DNA of 23,686 nt from PALSA-1355 sp031400775 (GTDB taxonomy: Bacteria > Planctomycetota > Planctomycetia > Pirellulales > PALSA-1355): NCBI GenBank assembly GCA_031400775.1, contig JANNQN010000174.1, positions 1-23,686 of the forward strand. Direction: 5' to 3'. Each line of letters opens with the position of its first letter. The stretch's first letter is position 1. Positions 1 to 8,045 of this stretch are shown one piece after another. Below the pieces are notes generated by a model, which was not told where the DNA came from, did no database searches, and worked only from the letters and a program-made list of their open reading frames with translations. Position numbers and translations under genes: made by a program.

Positions 1-1
1 G

Positions 2-835
2 GCATACCAGGAAATCCTTTACGACGTCGCCGACCGCATCGCAACGATTACGCTCAACCGGCCCGCCAAGCTGAACGCTTGGACGCTGCAAATGGAGAAA
101 GAGGTCGAGCAGGCAATGCTCGCCGCCGGCAAGGACGACGAAGTGCGCGTGGTAATCTTGACCGGTGCGGGCAGGGGCTTTTGCGCCGGCGCCGACATGG
201 CCAATCTGGAAGGACTGGCTCAGTCGAGCAACTCGGCCGAAGCGCTCAAGCAAGCGATGGGCGACCGACTCAACGGCTCGCGGCGCGATGGGGTTCGGCC
301 CGATTTTCAAAAAACGTATTCCTACTTTCCGGCCATCGACAAGCCCGTCATCGGCGCGATCAACGGCGCCGCCGCCGGCCTGGGGCTCGTCGTTTCGCTG
401 TACTGCGACATTCGCTTCGCCTCGGACCAGGCCAAGTTCAGCACCGCCTTTGCGCGGCGCGGACTGATCGCGGAACACGGCATCAGTTGGATGCTGCCGC
501 GGCTGGTGGGCGTTGCCAACTCGCTGGATTTGCTCTTCTCCGCCCGGCTGATCGACGCTGCCGAAGCCTTGCGGATGGGTCTTGTCAGCCGGGTCATTCC
601 GCAGGAGCAGTTCGCCGCCGAGGTTCGCAAATACGCCATCGAAGTCGCCTCGGCTTCGTCTCCGCGATCCACTCGGGTCATCAAGCAACAGGTCTACGGC
701 GCGCTGTTTCAGACGCTGGCCGAAGCGATCGACGTGGCCAACGAGGAAATGGTGCAGAGCTTCGCCAGCCAGGACTTCAAAGAAGGCGTGGCCCACTTTC
801 TGCAAAAACGCGCTCCCGCCTTCACCGGAAAATAA
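2..835 (+). CDS. Enoyl-CoA hydratase/isomerase family protein (5' partial)
   Basis: The reading frame is open from the first bases of the window, so only a few N-terminal residues are missing; 277 residues are visible. It is a crotonase-fold protein acting on acyl-CoA thioesters in the cytoplasm, probably as hydratase or isomerase in fatty or aromatic acid breakdown. Visible signatures are the N-terminal strand ITLNRPAKLNAW, the first oxyanion-hole segment GRGFCAGADM, the second oxyanion-hole segment NGAAAGLGL, and the region FARRGLIAEHGISWMLPRLVG followed by the AxxALRMGLVSRV helix. The classical first catalytic Glu of mitochondrial-type hydratase (QPEI motif) is not matched here; an acidic residue in IAEHG sits where PaaG/isomerase-type members have Asp. 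The exact reaction is therefore uncertain. The stop lies two bases before the next gene, so the two are probably co-transcribed. Confidence 0.92.
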   Translation, partial: AYQEILYDVADRIATITLNRPAKLNAWTLQMEKEVEQAMLAAGKDDEVRVVILTGAGRGFCAGADMANLEGLAQSSNSAEALKQAMGDRLNGSRRDGVRPDFQKTYSYFPAIDKPVIGAINGAAAGLGLVVSLYCDIRFASDQAKFSTAFARRGLIAEHGISWMLPRLVGVANSLDLLFSARLIDAAEALRMGLVSRVIPQEQFAAEVRKYAIEVASASSPRSTRVIKQQVYGALFQTLAEAIDVANEEMVQSFASQDFKEGVAHFLQKRAPAFTGK

Positions 836-837
836 CC

Positions 838-1788
838 TTGAAAGCATCCAGCCCGAGCGAAGTCTTTCACATCGGCATTCCCAACCCGATGTTCGAAGGG
901 GAAATCAATCTCTACGTCATCGCCGGCGATCCGTTGACGGTGATCGACACCGGCATTGGCACCGACGAGGCGCTGGCCGCGATGGAAGCCGGACTGGCGG
1001 CCCGTGGCTTTTCGATCGAATCGATCGGCCAGGTTTTGTTAACGCACAAGCACGCCGATCACATCGGCTTGGCTCGCGAGATCCACGATCGGTCGGGCGC
1101 GCCGGTGTACGTCCACGAAGATGACTGGGACGGCGTGACCAATCTCGACGCCAGGCACGAGGAATTCGTGCCTTTGGTGTGCCAGCGGCTGCGCGATTTC
1201 CATACGCCCGAGGCCGACATCGAAAACTTGCGCAAGTTTCTCGGTCACGGCAAGCGGTTCGCCCGCCAGACACCCGCGGAGAAGCTCACCGACAATCAGA
1301 CCTTGTCCGTCAACGGCCAGGATTTACAAGTGATTCATACTCCCGGCCACACGCAGGGCAGCATTTCGCTCCGCTACGGGAATTATCTATTCAGCGGCGA
1401 CCACGTGTTGCCTACGATCTCGCCCAATATTGGCGCCGGCGAATTGCGCCGCAGCGGCATGATGCGGCGGTTTCTCGACTCGCTGGAGCGCGTCGCGAAG
1501 CTACAGTCCGACGACCTGATCGTGTTGCCCGGGCACGGCAAGCCGTTTTCCAACCTGGCCGAGCGCTGCGGCCAACTGCGAGCGCACCACGAACAGCGCG
1601 AGGCGGCAATTCTCGAGATCTTGCGAACCGGCGGACCCAAGACGGTCTACGAGGTGGCCCGCACTTTGTGGAAAAAGCTCCCAGGCTATCACCTGACGCT
1701 GGGGACCGCCGAAGTCAACGCGCACCTGGAAAAGTCGCTGGAAGACGGCGCCGTGCGACAAGAAGACGGTCGCTTTTCTATCGCCTAG
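838..1788 (+). CDS. Metallo-beta-lactamase-fold hydrolase, LACTB2/MBLAC-like
   Basis: I start this at TTG 838, two bases after the preceding stop, because the first beta strand (FHIGIPNPMFEGEINLYVI) lies upstream of the next in-frame ATG at 889. The product is 316 residues. The metal site is complete: H70, H72, D74 and H75 in THKHADH, H171 in HTPGHT, D188 in SGDHV, and H233 in LPGHGKPF. Residues 250-316 look like the winged-helix C-terminal domain found in LACTB2-type proteins. Relatives include hydroxyacyl-glutathione hydrolases, nucleases and thioesterases. Coupling to an acyl-CoA enzyme suggests a thioester or ester hydrolase, but that is inference. The frame stays open far upstream of 838; that extension is the crotonase gene read out of frame and is not part of this protein. 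There is no signal peptide, so it should be cytoplasmic. Confidence 0.9.
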   Translation: MKASSPSEVFHIGIPNPMFEGEINLYVIAGDPLTVIDTGIGTDEALAAMEAGLAARGFSIESIGQVLLTHKHADHIGLAREIHDRSGAPVYVHEDDWDGVTNLDARHEEFVPLVCQRLRDFHTPEADIENLRKFLGHGKRFARQTPAEKLTDNQTLSVNGQDLQVIHTPGHTQGSISLRYGNYLFSGDHVLPTISPNIGAGELRRSGMMRRFLDSLERVAKLQSDDLIVLPGHGKPFSNLAERCGQLRAHHEQREAAILEILRTGGPKTVYEVARTLWKKLPGYHLTLGTAEVNAHLEKSLEDGAVRQEDGRFSIA

Positions 1789-1845
1789 ATTGGCGCCAGT
1801 GGCGGCTGCGGGCCGCGCAAGTGCCGCGCTTATGCTCGTTTGTCG

Positions 1846-2058
1846 TTACGACGACACGCCCGGCGGAGGTGGCAAGGCGGCCGGTGTGGTCGGCCCAGGT
1901 GGCGTTGTCCGGGGCGGCGCGGGACCTGTTCGATAGCGATCTCGCTTGGGATGATTCCACAGCCAGCCGTTCTGCAACCGGTCGTAAAACGAGATGCAGC
2001 AACCGGTCGTCGTGGAAACAAGCACCACGAGCATCAACAACCGCGCCAGCCGGCTCAT
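1846..2058 (-). CDS. Small proline-rich lipoprotein
   Basis: A 70-residue protein of unknown function. It begins MSRLARLLMLVVLVSTTTGCC, a textbook lipoprotein signal: positive n-region, hydrophobic core, then a lipobox ending TTGC, so it should be lipidated at the first Cys and membrane-anchored. The mature part is short, with a segment rich in Trp, Arg and Asp followed by a tail rich in Pro and Thr (TPPGPTTPAALPPPPG). An upstream ATG at 2073 is in frame; I prefer 2058 because a GGGG sits at ribosome-binding distance before it and it gives the more usual signal-peptide length. It is on the same strand as the DUF1501 gene, 170 bases downstream of it, so it may be read as part of that transcript or alone. 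Planctomycetes encode many such small lipoproteins; I cannot name a family. Confidence 0.65.
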   Translation of the reverse strand: MSRLARLLMLVVLVSTTTGCCISFYDRLQNGWLWNHPKRDRYRTGPAPPRTTPPGPTTPAALPPPPGVSS

Positions 2059-2187
2059 CGCAAGACCCCGCATGCAAAGTCGTCCGATTCTATCGATCCT
2101 AACGATGCTATCGGTTGCGCGGGCGTGGAAAGATAAAGGCGTTTTGGGTGGCGTCCAGATTTCGCCGCGTGCCAGCCGACGTCAACT

Positions 2188-2207
2188 GCTAGCGACGTCG
2201 TGCTAGC
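2188..2207. repeat. Short inverted repeat downstream of DUF1501 gene
   Basis: GCTAGC is repeated at 2188-2193 and 2202-2207 with an 8-base spacer containing GACGTC. GCTAGC is self-complementary, so the two copies can form a 6-bp hairpin. It lies about 20 bases past the leftward stop at 2229. No T-tract follows on either strand, so it is at best a weak transcript-end or processing structure, and may be chance. Confidence 0.3.
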
Positions 2208-2228
2208 GGCAATCGGCGACGCGCGGCT

Positions 2229-3683
2229 TCAAGCAATCAGCTCGTGGACCACGCGACCGTGGACGTCAGTCAGACGGAAATCGCGCCCGGCATAGGGAAA
2301 GGTAAACCGCTCGTGGTCGATCCCCAGCAGCCATAGGATCGTGGCGTGCAGATCGTGAACGTGCATGGGGTTCTCGACCGCCTTGAAGCCGAACTCGTCG
2401 GTGGCCCCGTAGGTGATGCCGCCTTTGACCCCGCCGCCGGCCAGCCACATGCTGAAGCCGTAATGATTGTGGTCGCGGCCATTGACCTTCGCGTTGCCAA
2501 TTAGCGGATTAGCCAGCTCGATCGTCGGCGTGCGGCCGAATTCGCCTCCCCAAATCACGAGCGTCTCGTCCAGCAGCCCGCGCTGCTTCAAATCTTTGAT
2601 CAGCGCGCCGATCGCCTGGTCGCTTTCGCCGGCCAGTTTTTTGTGGTCGCCGATGTCGTTGTGCGAGTCCCAGGGCTGCCCCGCGCCATGCCAGACTTGC
2701 ACGAACCGCACGCCGCGCTCGACCAGTCGCCGGGCGATCAGCAATTGCCGCGCCTGTGCGCCCGGGCCATACAAGTCCAATACGTGTTGCGGCTCGCCGC
2801 GGGTGTCAAAGGCCTCGGAGGCGTCACTTTGCATGCGATAGGCCAGCTCGAACGATTGGATGCGGGCTTCCAGTTGCACGTCCCCTTGCGACCGCTCGAG
2901 ATGACCGCGATTGAAGGCTTCTAACAGATCGAGCTGATCGCGCTGGAGGGCTTGCGGCGTGGGGCTTTTGATATTCTCGATCAACTTTTCCACGTCCTGG
3001 TGCTGCGTGTCGACGAACGAGCCCTGATGAATGCCGGGCAGAAACGCCGACTGCCAATTCTGGGCGCCCTGAATCGGCAGGCCACCGGGACACATTGCCA
3101 CGAACCCCGGCAGGTTTTGATTTTCGCTGCCCAATCCGTAGGTCAGCCAGCTCCCCATGCTCGGCCGCGGCAGACGGGCTTCGCCGCAATTCATCAAGAG
3201 CAGCGACGGCTCGTGATTCGGGATATCGGCGACCATCGAGCGAATCACGGCGATGTCATCGATGTTCTCGGCCACGTGCGGAAACAAATCGCTGACCTCG
3301 ATGCCGCTTTGGCCATACTTCTTGAAGGCAAAGGGCGAGGGAAACGCCGCCCCTGTTTTTCGTTCGGTCAGCAGGTTCCCGCTGGGCAGTGGCATGCCGG
3401 CGTATTTGGCCAGGGCCGGCTTGGGATCGAACGTATCGACCTGCGAAGGCCCGCCGTTGGCGAAGATGTGGATGACCCGCTTGGCCCGAGCCGGCAGACG
3501 AGGACTTTTCTGCGCCAGCGGATTGAGCGAGTCGGCGGCGGCCACTGCCGGAGCAGCATCGATCAACCCGCCAAGCGCAAGCGCCGCCAACCCCATGCCG
3601 GAGCGGGACAACAGCTCGCGCCGCGAAAGGGGCGGCGCGATGCCGGCGCGAAGCGAGTCAGTGATTCGAGCGTCAATCGACAT
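2229..3683 (-). CDS. DUF1501 family protein, Tat-exported
   Basis: A 484-residue protein from ATG 3683; an in-frame ATG at 3695 gives four extra residues and is equally possible. The N-terminus has a twin-arginine signal, LSRRELLSRSG followed by the hydrophobic stretch GLAALALGGL and an AVAAA cleavage region, so the folded protein should be exported. The body is typical of DUF1501, a family placed in the alkaline-phosphatase/sulfatase superfamily: IHIFANGGPSQVDTFDPKP near the start, then the HGAGQPWDSHNDIGDHKKL segment, VIWGGEFGRTP, DHNHYGFSMWLAGGG and VHDLHATILWLLG. Length matches the family. Its start lies inside the 3' end of the DUF1553 gene, so the two are translationally coupled and presumably work together outside the cytoplasm. 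The substrate is unknown. Confidence 0.93.
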   Translation of the reverse strand: MSIDARITDSLRAGIAPPLSRRELLSRSGMGLAALALGGLIDAAPAVAAADSLNPLAQKSPRLPARAKRVIHIFANGGPSQVDTFDPKPALAKYAGMPLPSGNLLTERKTGAAFPSPFAFKKYGQSGIEVSDLFPHVAENIDDIAVIRSMVADIPNHEPSLLLMNCGEARLPRPSMGSWLTYGLGSENQNLPGFVAMCPGGLPIQGAQNWQSAFLPGIHQGSFVDTQHQDVEKLIENIKSPTPQALQRDQLDLLEAFNRGHLERSQGDVQLEARIQSFELAYRMQSDASEAFDTRGEPQHVLDLYGPGAQARQLLIARRLVERGVRFVQVWHGAGQPWDSHNDIGDHKKLAGESDQAIGALIKDLKQRGLLDETLVIWGGEFGRTPTIELANPLIGNAKVNGRDHNHYGFSMWLAGGGVKGGITYGATDEFGFKAVENPMHVHDLHATILWLLGIDHERFTFPYAGRDFRLTDVHGRVVHELIA

Positions 3684-6489
3684 ACGTAAACTCATTGGAT
3701 AAGAGCAACGTTTGAGCCAAGGCTTCCCAGGCGTCCAAAGAACCTTCTGGCGGAGCGGTCGTTTCGTGACTCGTGACGAACGCGAGCGCCAGGGCAAGCT
3801 CCTCGTCGCTCGGCGCCCGCCCCCACGCAATCCGCATCATCCGCCGGGCACGCTGCGACGCATCGCTCGACCGTTTCACGTCGTCTCGCCCCGCAAATGC
3901 GCGGGCCATCTCGATCGCCAGCGGGCCGTTCATCAGAAACAGCGCCTGCCGCGGCACGGTGGTCGAGTAACGCTCGGGACTGTGCGTGTCGGGACTGGCG
4001 AAATCGAACGTGGGCAACATGCCGGGCAATCCCTGGCGGTCGATCCGGCCGTAGATCGTGCGCCGCCGCGCGCTCGGGTCCGAAAGATCCTCGCTTGGCC
4101 CGCCCACGGCCAGGTTCAACCGACCGGCGGCCGCCAGCACGCTGTCGCGCAGGGCCTCGAAATCCAACCGTCGGCGTTTCATCTTCCACAGCAGGCGATT
4201 CTCGGGATCAAGTTCGCGATATCGCGGCACTTCGCGGCCGCTCTGCTGATAAACGCTCGTAATCATGATCGAGCGGTGCAGCTTTTTGATCGACCAGCCC
4301 TCGTCCATGAATCGTGCCGCCAGGAAATCGAGAAGCTCCGGATGCGTGGGCGTTTCGCCGCGCAATCCGAAATTGCTTGGCGTCCGCACCAGACCGGCGC
4401 CGAAGTGATGCGCCCAGACTCGATTCACGATCACCCGCGCCGTCAATGGATTGTCCCGCGAGGCGATGGCCCGCGCTAGATCCAACCGGGCGTCGGCGCC
4501 AAACGGCTCTCGTTCGGTCGGACACAACACGCTCAGGAATCGCCGGGGCACATGCTTGCCAGGGCGCGTCGGATTGCCGCGCACCAGAATCCGCGGCTCG
4601 TGCGGCAGCGAAGACTCGACCAGGGTGTGGGCCCGCGGCTGCGCCGGCCCGCGCTCGTTCAAGAGCTCGTTGATTGCGGCGCGTCGCTTGACAATTTCGT
4701 CGTTGATCGGCGAGTCGTACAAATAATCCCAGAGTGCCTGCTGCTTTCGCACCGCCACCGCGGCGTGCTCGCCATACAGAACCTGTCGCAGTTCCTCGTC
4801 GTCATCGTCGGGCAATCGGTCTGGTTCGCCCGATGCGGCCGCCAAAGTCGAAGCGGTCAGGCTGCGCCAACGCTCGTGGAGCTGTGACAGCAGTTCGCCG
4901 TAGCCGCGGGCCACGTCGGCCATGCTGGTTGGAGGTTTCGCCGTGAAGCGGTCCTTTACGACACGATTGACGCGCGGCACGCCGCGACCGTCAGCGGTCC
5001 ACCCGCCCACGATAGCCGCGGCGGCGGATTCGAAATCGGCCGGTTCGATTGCTGCGAAGGCCTGCCACGGACCGAACACCGGATGTTCCGCGCCGCTATG
5101 CTCTAGCACGTCGATCCAGCGCTCGACAATTGTCTGTCGAATTTCACCCGGCGCTTTTGGCAGCGGTTGCTGAGGAGGAAGCCGACCGGCGAGGGCCTGC
5201 ACCAGGTAATCCGCCGAGCGGGCGCGAAATTCGTCGAGAAGTGCCCGGTGCTGCTTGTTCTCGAACGTATCGAGGGCCTGCTGACGCGTTTCGTATTCGC
5301 GTTGGAAGTCCGCTGTCGTGGAGTCTTTGGGCAACTCCTCGATCAGGGGCGGCACAGCGGGATCTTCGCCGCCGGCAAACACGCCGTATAGCGAATAATA
5401 ATCGGCCGTCGGAATCGGATCGTACTTGTGATCGTGGCAGCGGGCACACGTGACCGTGAGCCCCAACAGCCCCCGAGTCACCACGTCGATGCGGTCGTCG
5501 ATAATGTCGTGCACGTCGCCGGTGAATCGCCGGCCCAGCGTCAAGAAGCCGAGCGCCGCCAGCGGCCGTTTGTCGTCGCCCAGCGGCAATTGGTCGGCCG
5601 CCAGTTGTTCGACGATGAAGCGATCGAATGGCAGATCCTCGCTAAACGAGCGCACCACGTAATCGCGATAACTAAATGCGTAAGGAAACCGTCGCTCCTC
5701 GGCCAGGCGGACGTATCCCTTGGTTTCCGCATATCGGGCCACGTCCAGCCAGTAACGCCCCCAACGCTCGCCGTAATGGGGCGAATCCAGCAGCCGATCC
5801 ACGACCCGAGCGAACGCGTCGGGGGCCGGGTCGTCGACAAAGCTCGCGATCTCGTCGTCGCCCGGCGGCAGTCCGATGAGGTCGAAAGTGGCGCGTCGAA
5901 TGAGCGTCGTCCGATCGGCCGGCGGCGCGGGCGAGATCGCCTGCTGTTCCAGCTTCGCGAGGATGAATCGGTCGATCGGCGATTGTGGCCAGTCGGTGCC
6001 CTCTACTTTGGGAATCGCGACCGGACGGATGGCTTGAAAGGCCCAGTGGGGTTTCGGCGAAGTCGCTTGATTTGCGGCGCCGCCGGCATCTTCGGGCCAA
6101 TGGGCTCCCGCGGCGATCCACTGACCAAGAGCGGTAATGGCGGCATCCGGCAGTTTCTCTGCCGGCGCCGGCGGCATCTGCAAGTCAGGGTCCTTGTAAC
6201 CAATTGCGATCAACAGCCGACTACGGAGGGGGTTCTGGAGATCGACGACCGGCCCCGAGTCGCTTCCCCGCAGAAGCGCCGCGCGCGAGTCGAGACGCAG
6301 CCCGGCTTCTTGGGTCTTGGGTCCATGGCAGGCCAGGCAATGCTGCACCAGAACGGGGCGAACTTGTCGCTCGAAGAATTCTGCCTTGGCCGCAGTGTCG
6401 ACCGCGCCTTGGTCCTGCTGGCCGAGAGCCGCCGGTAATCCAGCCACGATCAATGCTTGGCACATCGCGTGGAGCAGCGCTCGATTCAT
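3673..6489 (-). CDS. Planctomycete cytochrome-domain protein, PSCyt1-DUF1549-DUF1553
   Basis: A 938-residue exported protein of a family largely confined to planctomycetes and relatives. I choose ATG 6489 over 6528 because an AGGG ribosome-binding site precedes it and it begins a clean signal peptide (MNRALLHAMCQALIVAGLPA). In order: a c-type haem-like domain with CLACH at C51-C54-H55 and the following LRLDSRAALLRG signature; the DUF1549 region from about 170, with SPIDRFILAKLE and a second CxxCH, CARCHDHKYDPIP, at C348-C351-H352; and the C-terminal DUF1553 region with NPLTARVIVNRVWAHHFG and the THPELLDFLA motif. Two CxxCH motifs suggest covalent haem and electron transfer, but this is not proven for the family. 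It overlaps the DUF1501 gene by 11 bases. The pair is often proposed to act in polysaccharide or sulfated-polymer breakdown; the true role is unsettled. Confidence 0.93.
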   Translation of the reverse strand: MNRALLHAMCQALIVAGLPAALGQQDQGAVDTAAKAEFFERQVRPVLVQHCLACHGPKTQEAGLRLDSRAALLRGSDSGPVVDLQNPLRSRLLIAIGYKDPDLQMPPAPAEKLPDAAITALGQWIAAGAHWPEDAGGAANQATSPKPHWAFQAIRPVAIPKVEGTDWPQSPIDRFILAKLEQQAISPAPPADRTTLIRRATFDLIGLPPGDDEIASFVDDPAPDAFARVVDRLLDSPHYGERWGRYWLDVARYAETKGYVRLAEERRFPYAFSYRDYVVRSFSEDLPFDRFIVEQLAADQLPLGDDKRPLAALGFLTLGRRFTGDVHDIIDDRIDVVTRGLLGLTVTCARCHDHKYDPIPTADYYSLYGVFAGGEDPAVPPLIEELPKDSTTADFQREYETRQQALDTFENKQHRALLDEFRARSADYLVQALAGRLPPQQPLPKAPGEIRQTIVERWIDVLEHSGAEHPVFGPWQAFAAIEPADFESAAAAIVGGWTADGRGVPRVNRVVKDRFTAKPPTSMADVARGYGELLSQLHERWRSLTASTLAAASGEPDRLPDDDDEELRQVLYGEHAAVAVRKQQALWDYLYDSPINDEIVKRRAAINELLNERGPAQPRAHTLVESSLPHEPRILVRGNPTRPGKHVPRRFLSVLCPTEREPFGADARLDLARAIASRDNPLTARVIVNRVWAHHFGAGLVRTPSNFGLRGETPTHPELLDFLAARFMDEGWSIKKLHRSIMITSVYQQSGREVPRYRELDPENRLLWKMKRRRLDFEALRDSVLAAAGRLNLAVGGPSEDLSDPSARRRTIYGRIDRQGLPGMLPTFDFASPDTHSPERYSTTVPRQALFLMNGPLAIEMARAFAGRDDVKRSSDASQRARRMMRIAWGRAPSDEELALALAFVTSHETTAPPEGSLDAWEALAQTLLLSNEFTYVD

Positions 6490-6555
6490 CAAGGCCCTCG
6501 CAGCCAACCGGCCGTTCGATCCATGCATGCCCGACCCCGCGGGCCGACAACGCCC

Positions 6556-6561
6556 AGTATA
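6556..6561 (-). promoter_or_regulatory. Candidate -10 element for the DUF1553/DUF1501 operon
   Basis: Reading leftward, TATACT (one mismatch to the consensus TATAAT) lies about 67 bases upstream of the chosen start at 6489, inside the 175-base divergent region between this gene and the MFS gene. No good -35 hexamer is seen at 16-18 bases; TTTGGC occurs at a 14-base spacing. Modest support only. Confidence 0.3.
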
Positions 6562-6664
6562 GTGTGCGGTTCGCGGCCAAACCTAGCCATTGGCCTGGAA
6601 AGCGAGTATCCTCGGACGACGTTGGCGTTGAGTTGAGCAGTCTTTGGTCAGAATTGGCGGATTC

Positions 6665-7993
6665 ATGGAAACGGCAAATCCACAGGCGGCTGCCCCGCGC
6701 CCCCCTTCGTCGCCGCCCCACGATCCGCAGGACATCCACCGCCTGCAAGATCTTTCCAGCACGCAATGGAAGTCGGGTGTGGCTGCCTGGCTGGGTTGGC
6801 TGTTCGACGGACTCGACATGCATTTGTACACGCTGGTCGCGGCGCCGTTCGTGGCGCAGTTGCTGGCGGTCAGCGAAAAAGATTCCTCGGTCGGCACGTA
6901 CAGCTCGATCATTCAAGCTTCGTTCCTGATCGGCTGGGCGCTGGGCGGCGGGTTTTTCGGACGCATCGGCGATCGGATGGGCCGCAGCCGGGCCTTGATG
7001 CTGACGATCTTGACCTACGCGGCGTTCACCGGATTGTCCTTCTTTGCGCAAACCTGGTGGCAACTGTTGATCTTTCGATTCCTGGCCGCCTTGGGCATTG
7101 GCGGCGAATGGGCGGTCGGCGCGGCGCTGCTTTCCGAAACCTGGCCACGCAATTGGCGGCCTTGGCTGGCGGCCGTGCTGCAAACCGCGGTCAACATCGG
7201 CATCTTGCTGGCCTCGATCGCCGCCTACTTCATGGCTGGCCTGCCGAACCGTTATGTGTTCCTGGTCGGCATTTTGCCGGCACTGGTCACTTTGTGGATT
7301 CGTCGCGCCGTGCCCGAGACCGAGCAATGGCACGCGGCCCGCGCGGAGCACGCCGACAATGTGCCCAGTATTTGGGAGCTGTTTCGCGGCGACGTGCGCA
7401 AGATTACGGTGCTGACGATCCTGGTCTGCTCTCTGGCGCTGACGGCGCACTGGGCCTTCAATTTCTGGAGCTTGCAACATCTGCGGAACTTGCCCGACGT
7501 GGCCGCCTGGACCGACAGCGAGCGCACGCAATTTGCAAGCCAGGCCATGACGCTGTTGATGGTTTCGTCGATCGCCGGCAATTTCGTGGCCGCCGCGCTG
7601 GCCAGCCGGATCGGATATCGATTTTCGATCGCTTTATTATGTCTGACATACTTCGTGTCGATGACGGTCACCTACTCCGTTCCCCGCGACCACACGCAAA
7701 TGTGGTATTGCCTGCCATTCATGGGCGCATCGTCGGGACTGTTCGCGCTGTTCACGATGTATATGCCTCCGCTGTTTCCTGTCTTGTTGCGAACGACCGG
7801 CGCCGGCTTTTGCTACAACATCGGCCGTATTGCCGCAGCCTTCGGCACCGTGTTCTTCGGATTGTTCAGCAAAGTGGGCGACTATCGGCTCGGGCTTTTG
7901 TATGCGGGGTTCCTGTTCGTTCCTGCGGCGCTGGCCGCGCTGTTCCTGCCCGAGCCGCCCGACGAGCGATCGAGCTTGACGCCGGTCGATTAA
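6665..7993 (+). CDS. MFS transporter, aromatic-acid/organic-acid:H+ symporter-like
   Basis: A 442-residue integral membrane protein with about twelve hydrophobic segments, the usual MFS size. I start it at ATG 6665, preceded by GGCGGA; the frame extends upstream only through a TTG at 6644. After a proline-rich cytoplasmic N-tail, the first helix contains GWLFDGLDMHLY with D48 and D51, the acidic pair typical of the AAHS group (PcaK/BenK-like). The loop between helices 2 and 3 holds GRIGDRMGRS (99-108), the MFS motif A. Helix 4-5 carries GIGGEWAVGAALLSE, as in acid:proton symporters. It heads a same-strand run with a lyase, a hydroxyacid dehydrogenase and a lactonase, which points to uptake of a carboxylic or hydroxy-carboxylic acid. 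The exact substrate cannot be read from the sequence. Confidence 0.9.
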   Translation: METANPQAAAPRPPSSPPHDPQDIHRLQDLSSTQWKSGVAAWLGWLFDGLDMHLYTLVAAPFVAQLLAVSEKDSSVGTYSSIIQASFLIGWALGGGFFGRIGDRMGRSRALMLTILTYAAFTGLSFFAQTWWQLLIFRFLAALGIGGEWAVGAALLSETWPRNWRPWLAAVLQTAVNIGILLASIAAYFMAGLPNRYVFLVGILPALVTLWIRRAVPETEQWHAARAEHADNVPSIWELFRGDVRKITVLTILVCSLALTAHWAFNFWSLQHLRNLPDVAAWTDSERTQFASQAMTLLMVSSIAGNFVAAALASRIGYRFSIALLCLTYFVSMTVTYSVPRDHTQMWYCLPFMGASSGLFALFTMYMPPLFPVLLRTTGAGFCYNIGRIAAAFGTVFFGLFSKVGDYRLGLLYAGFLFVPAALAALFLPEPPDERSSLTPVD

Positions 7994-8045
7994 ACAAGTT
8001 CGCCTCGGGTGTGTTTCGCGATCGATTGAGAAAAGAAAACCTGCC

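Noticed and set aside
79..837. Upstream extension of the metallo-hydrolase frame, giving a 569-residue open frame
   Set aside because: It is the crotonase gene read in another frame: the composition is scrambled and Arg-rich, and all family motifs lie after 838.
6221..7531. Leftward 436-residue open frame opposite the MFS gene
   Set aside because: Antisense shadow in high-GC DNA, rich in Gln/Arg/Gly without any motif, and it also runs into the DUF1553 gene in the wrong frame.
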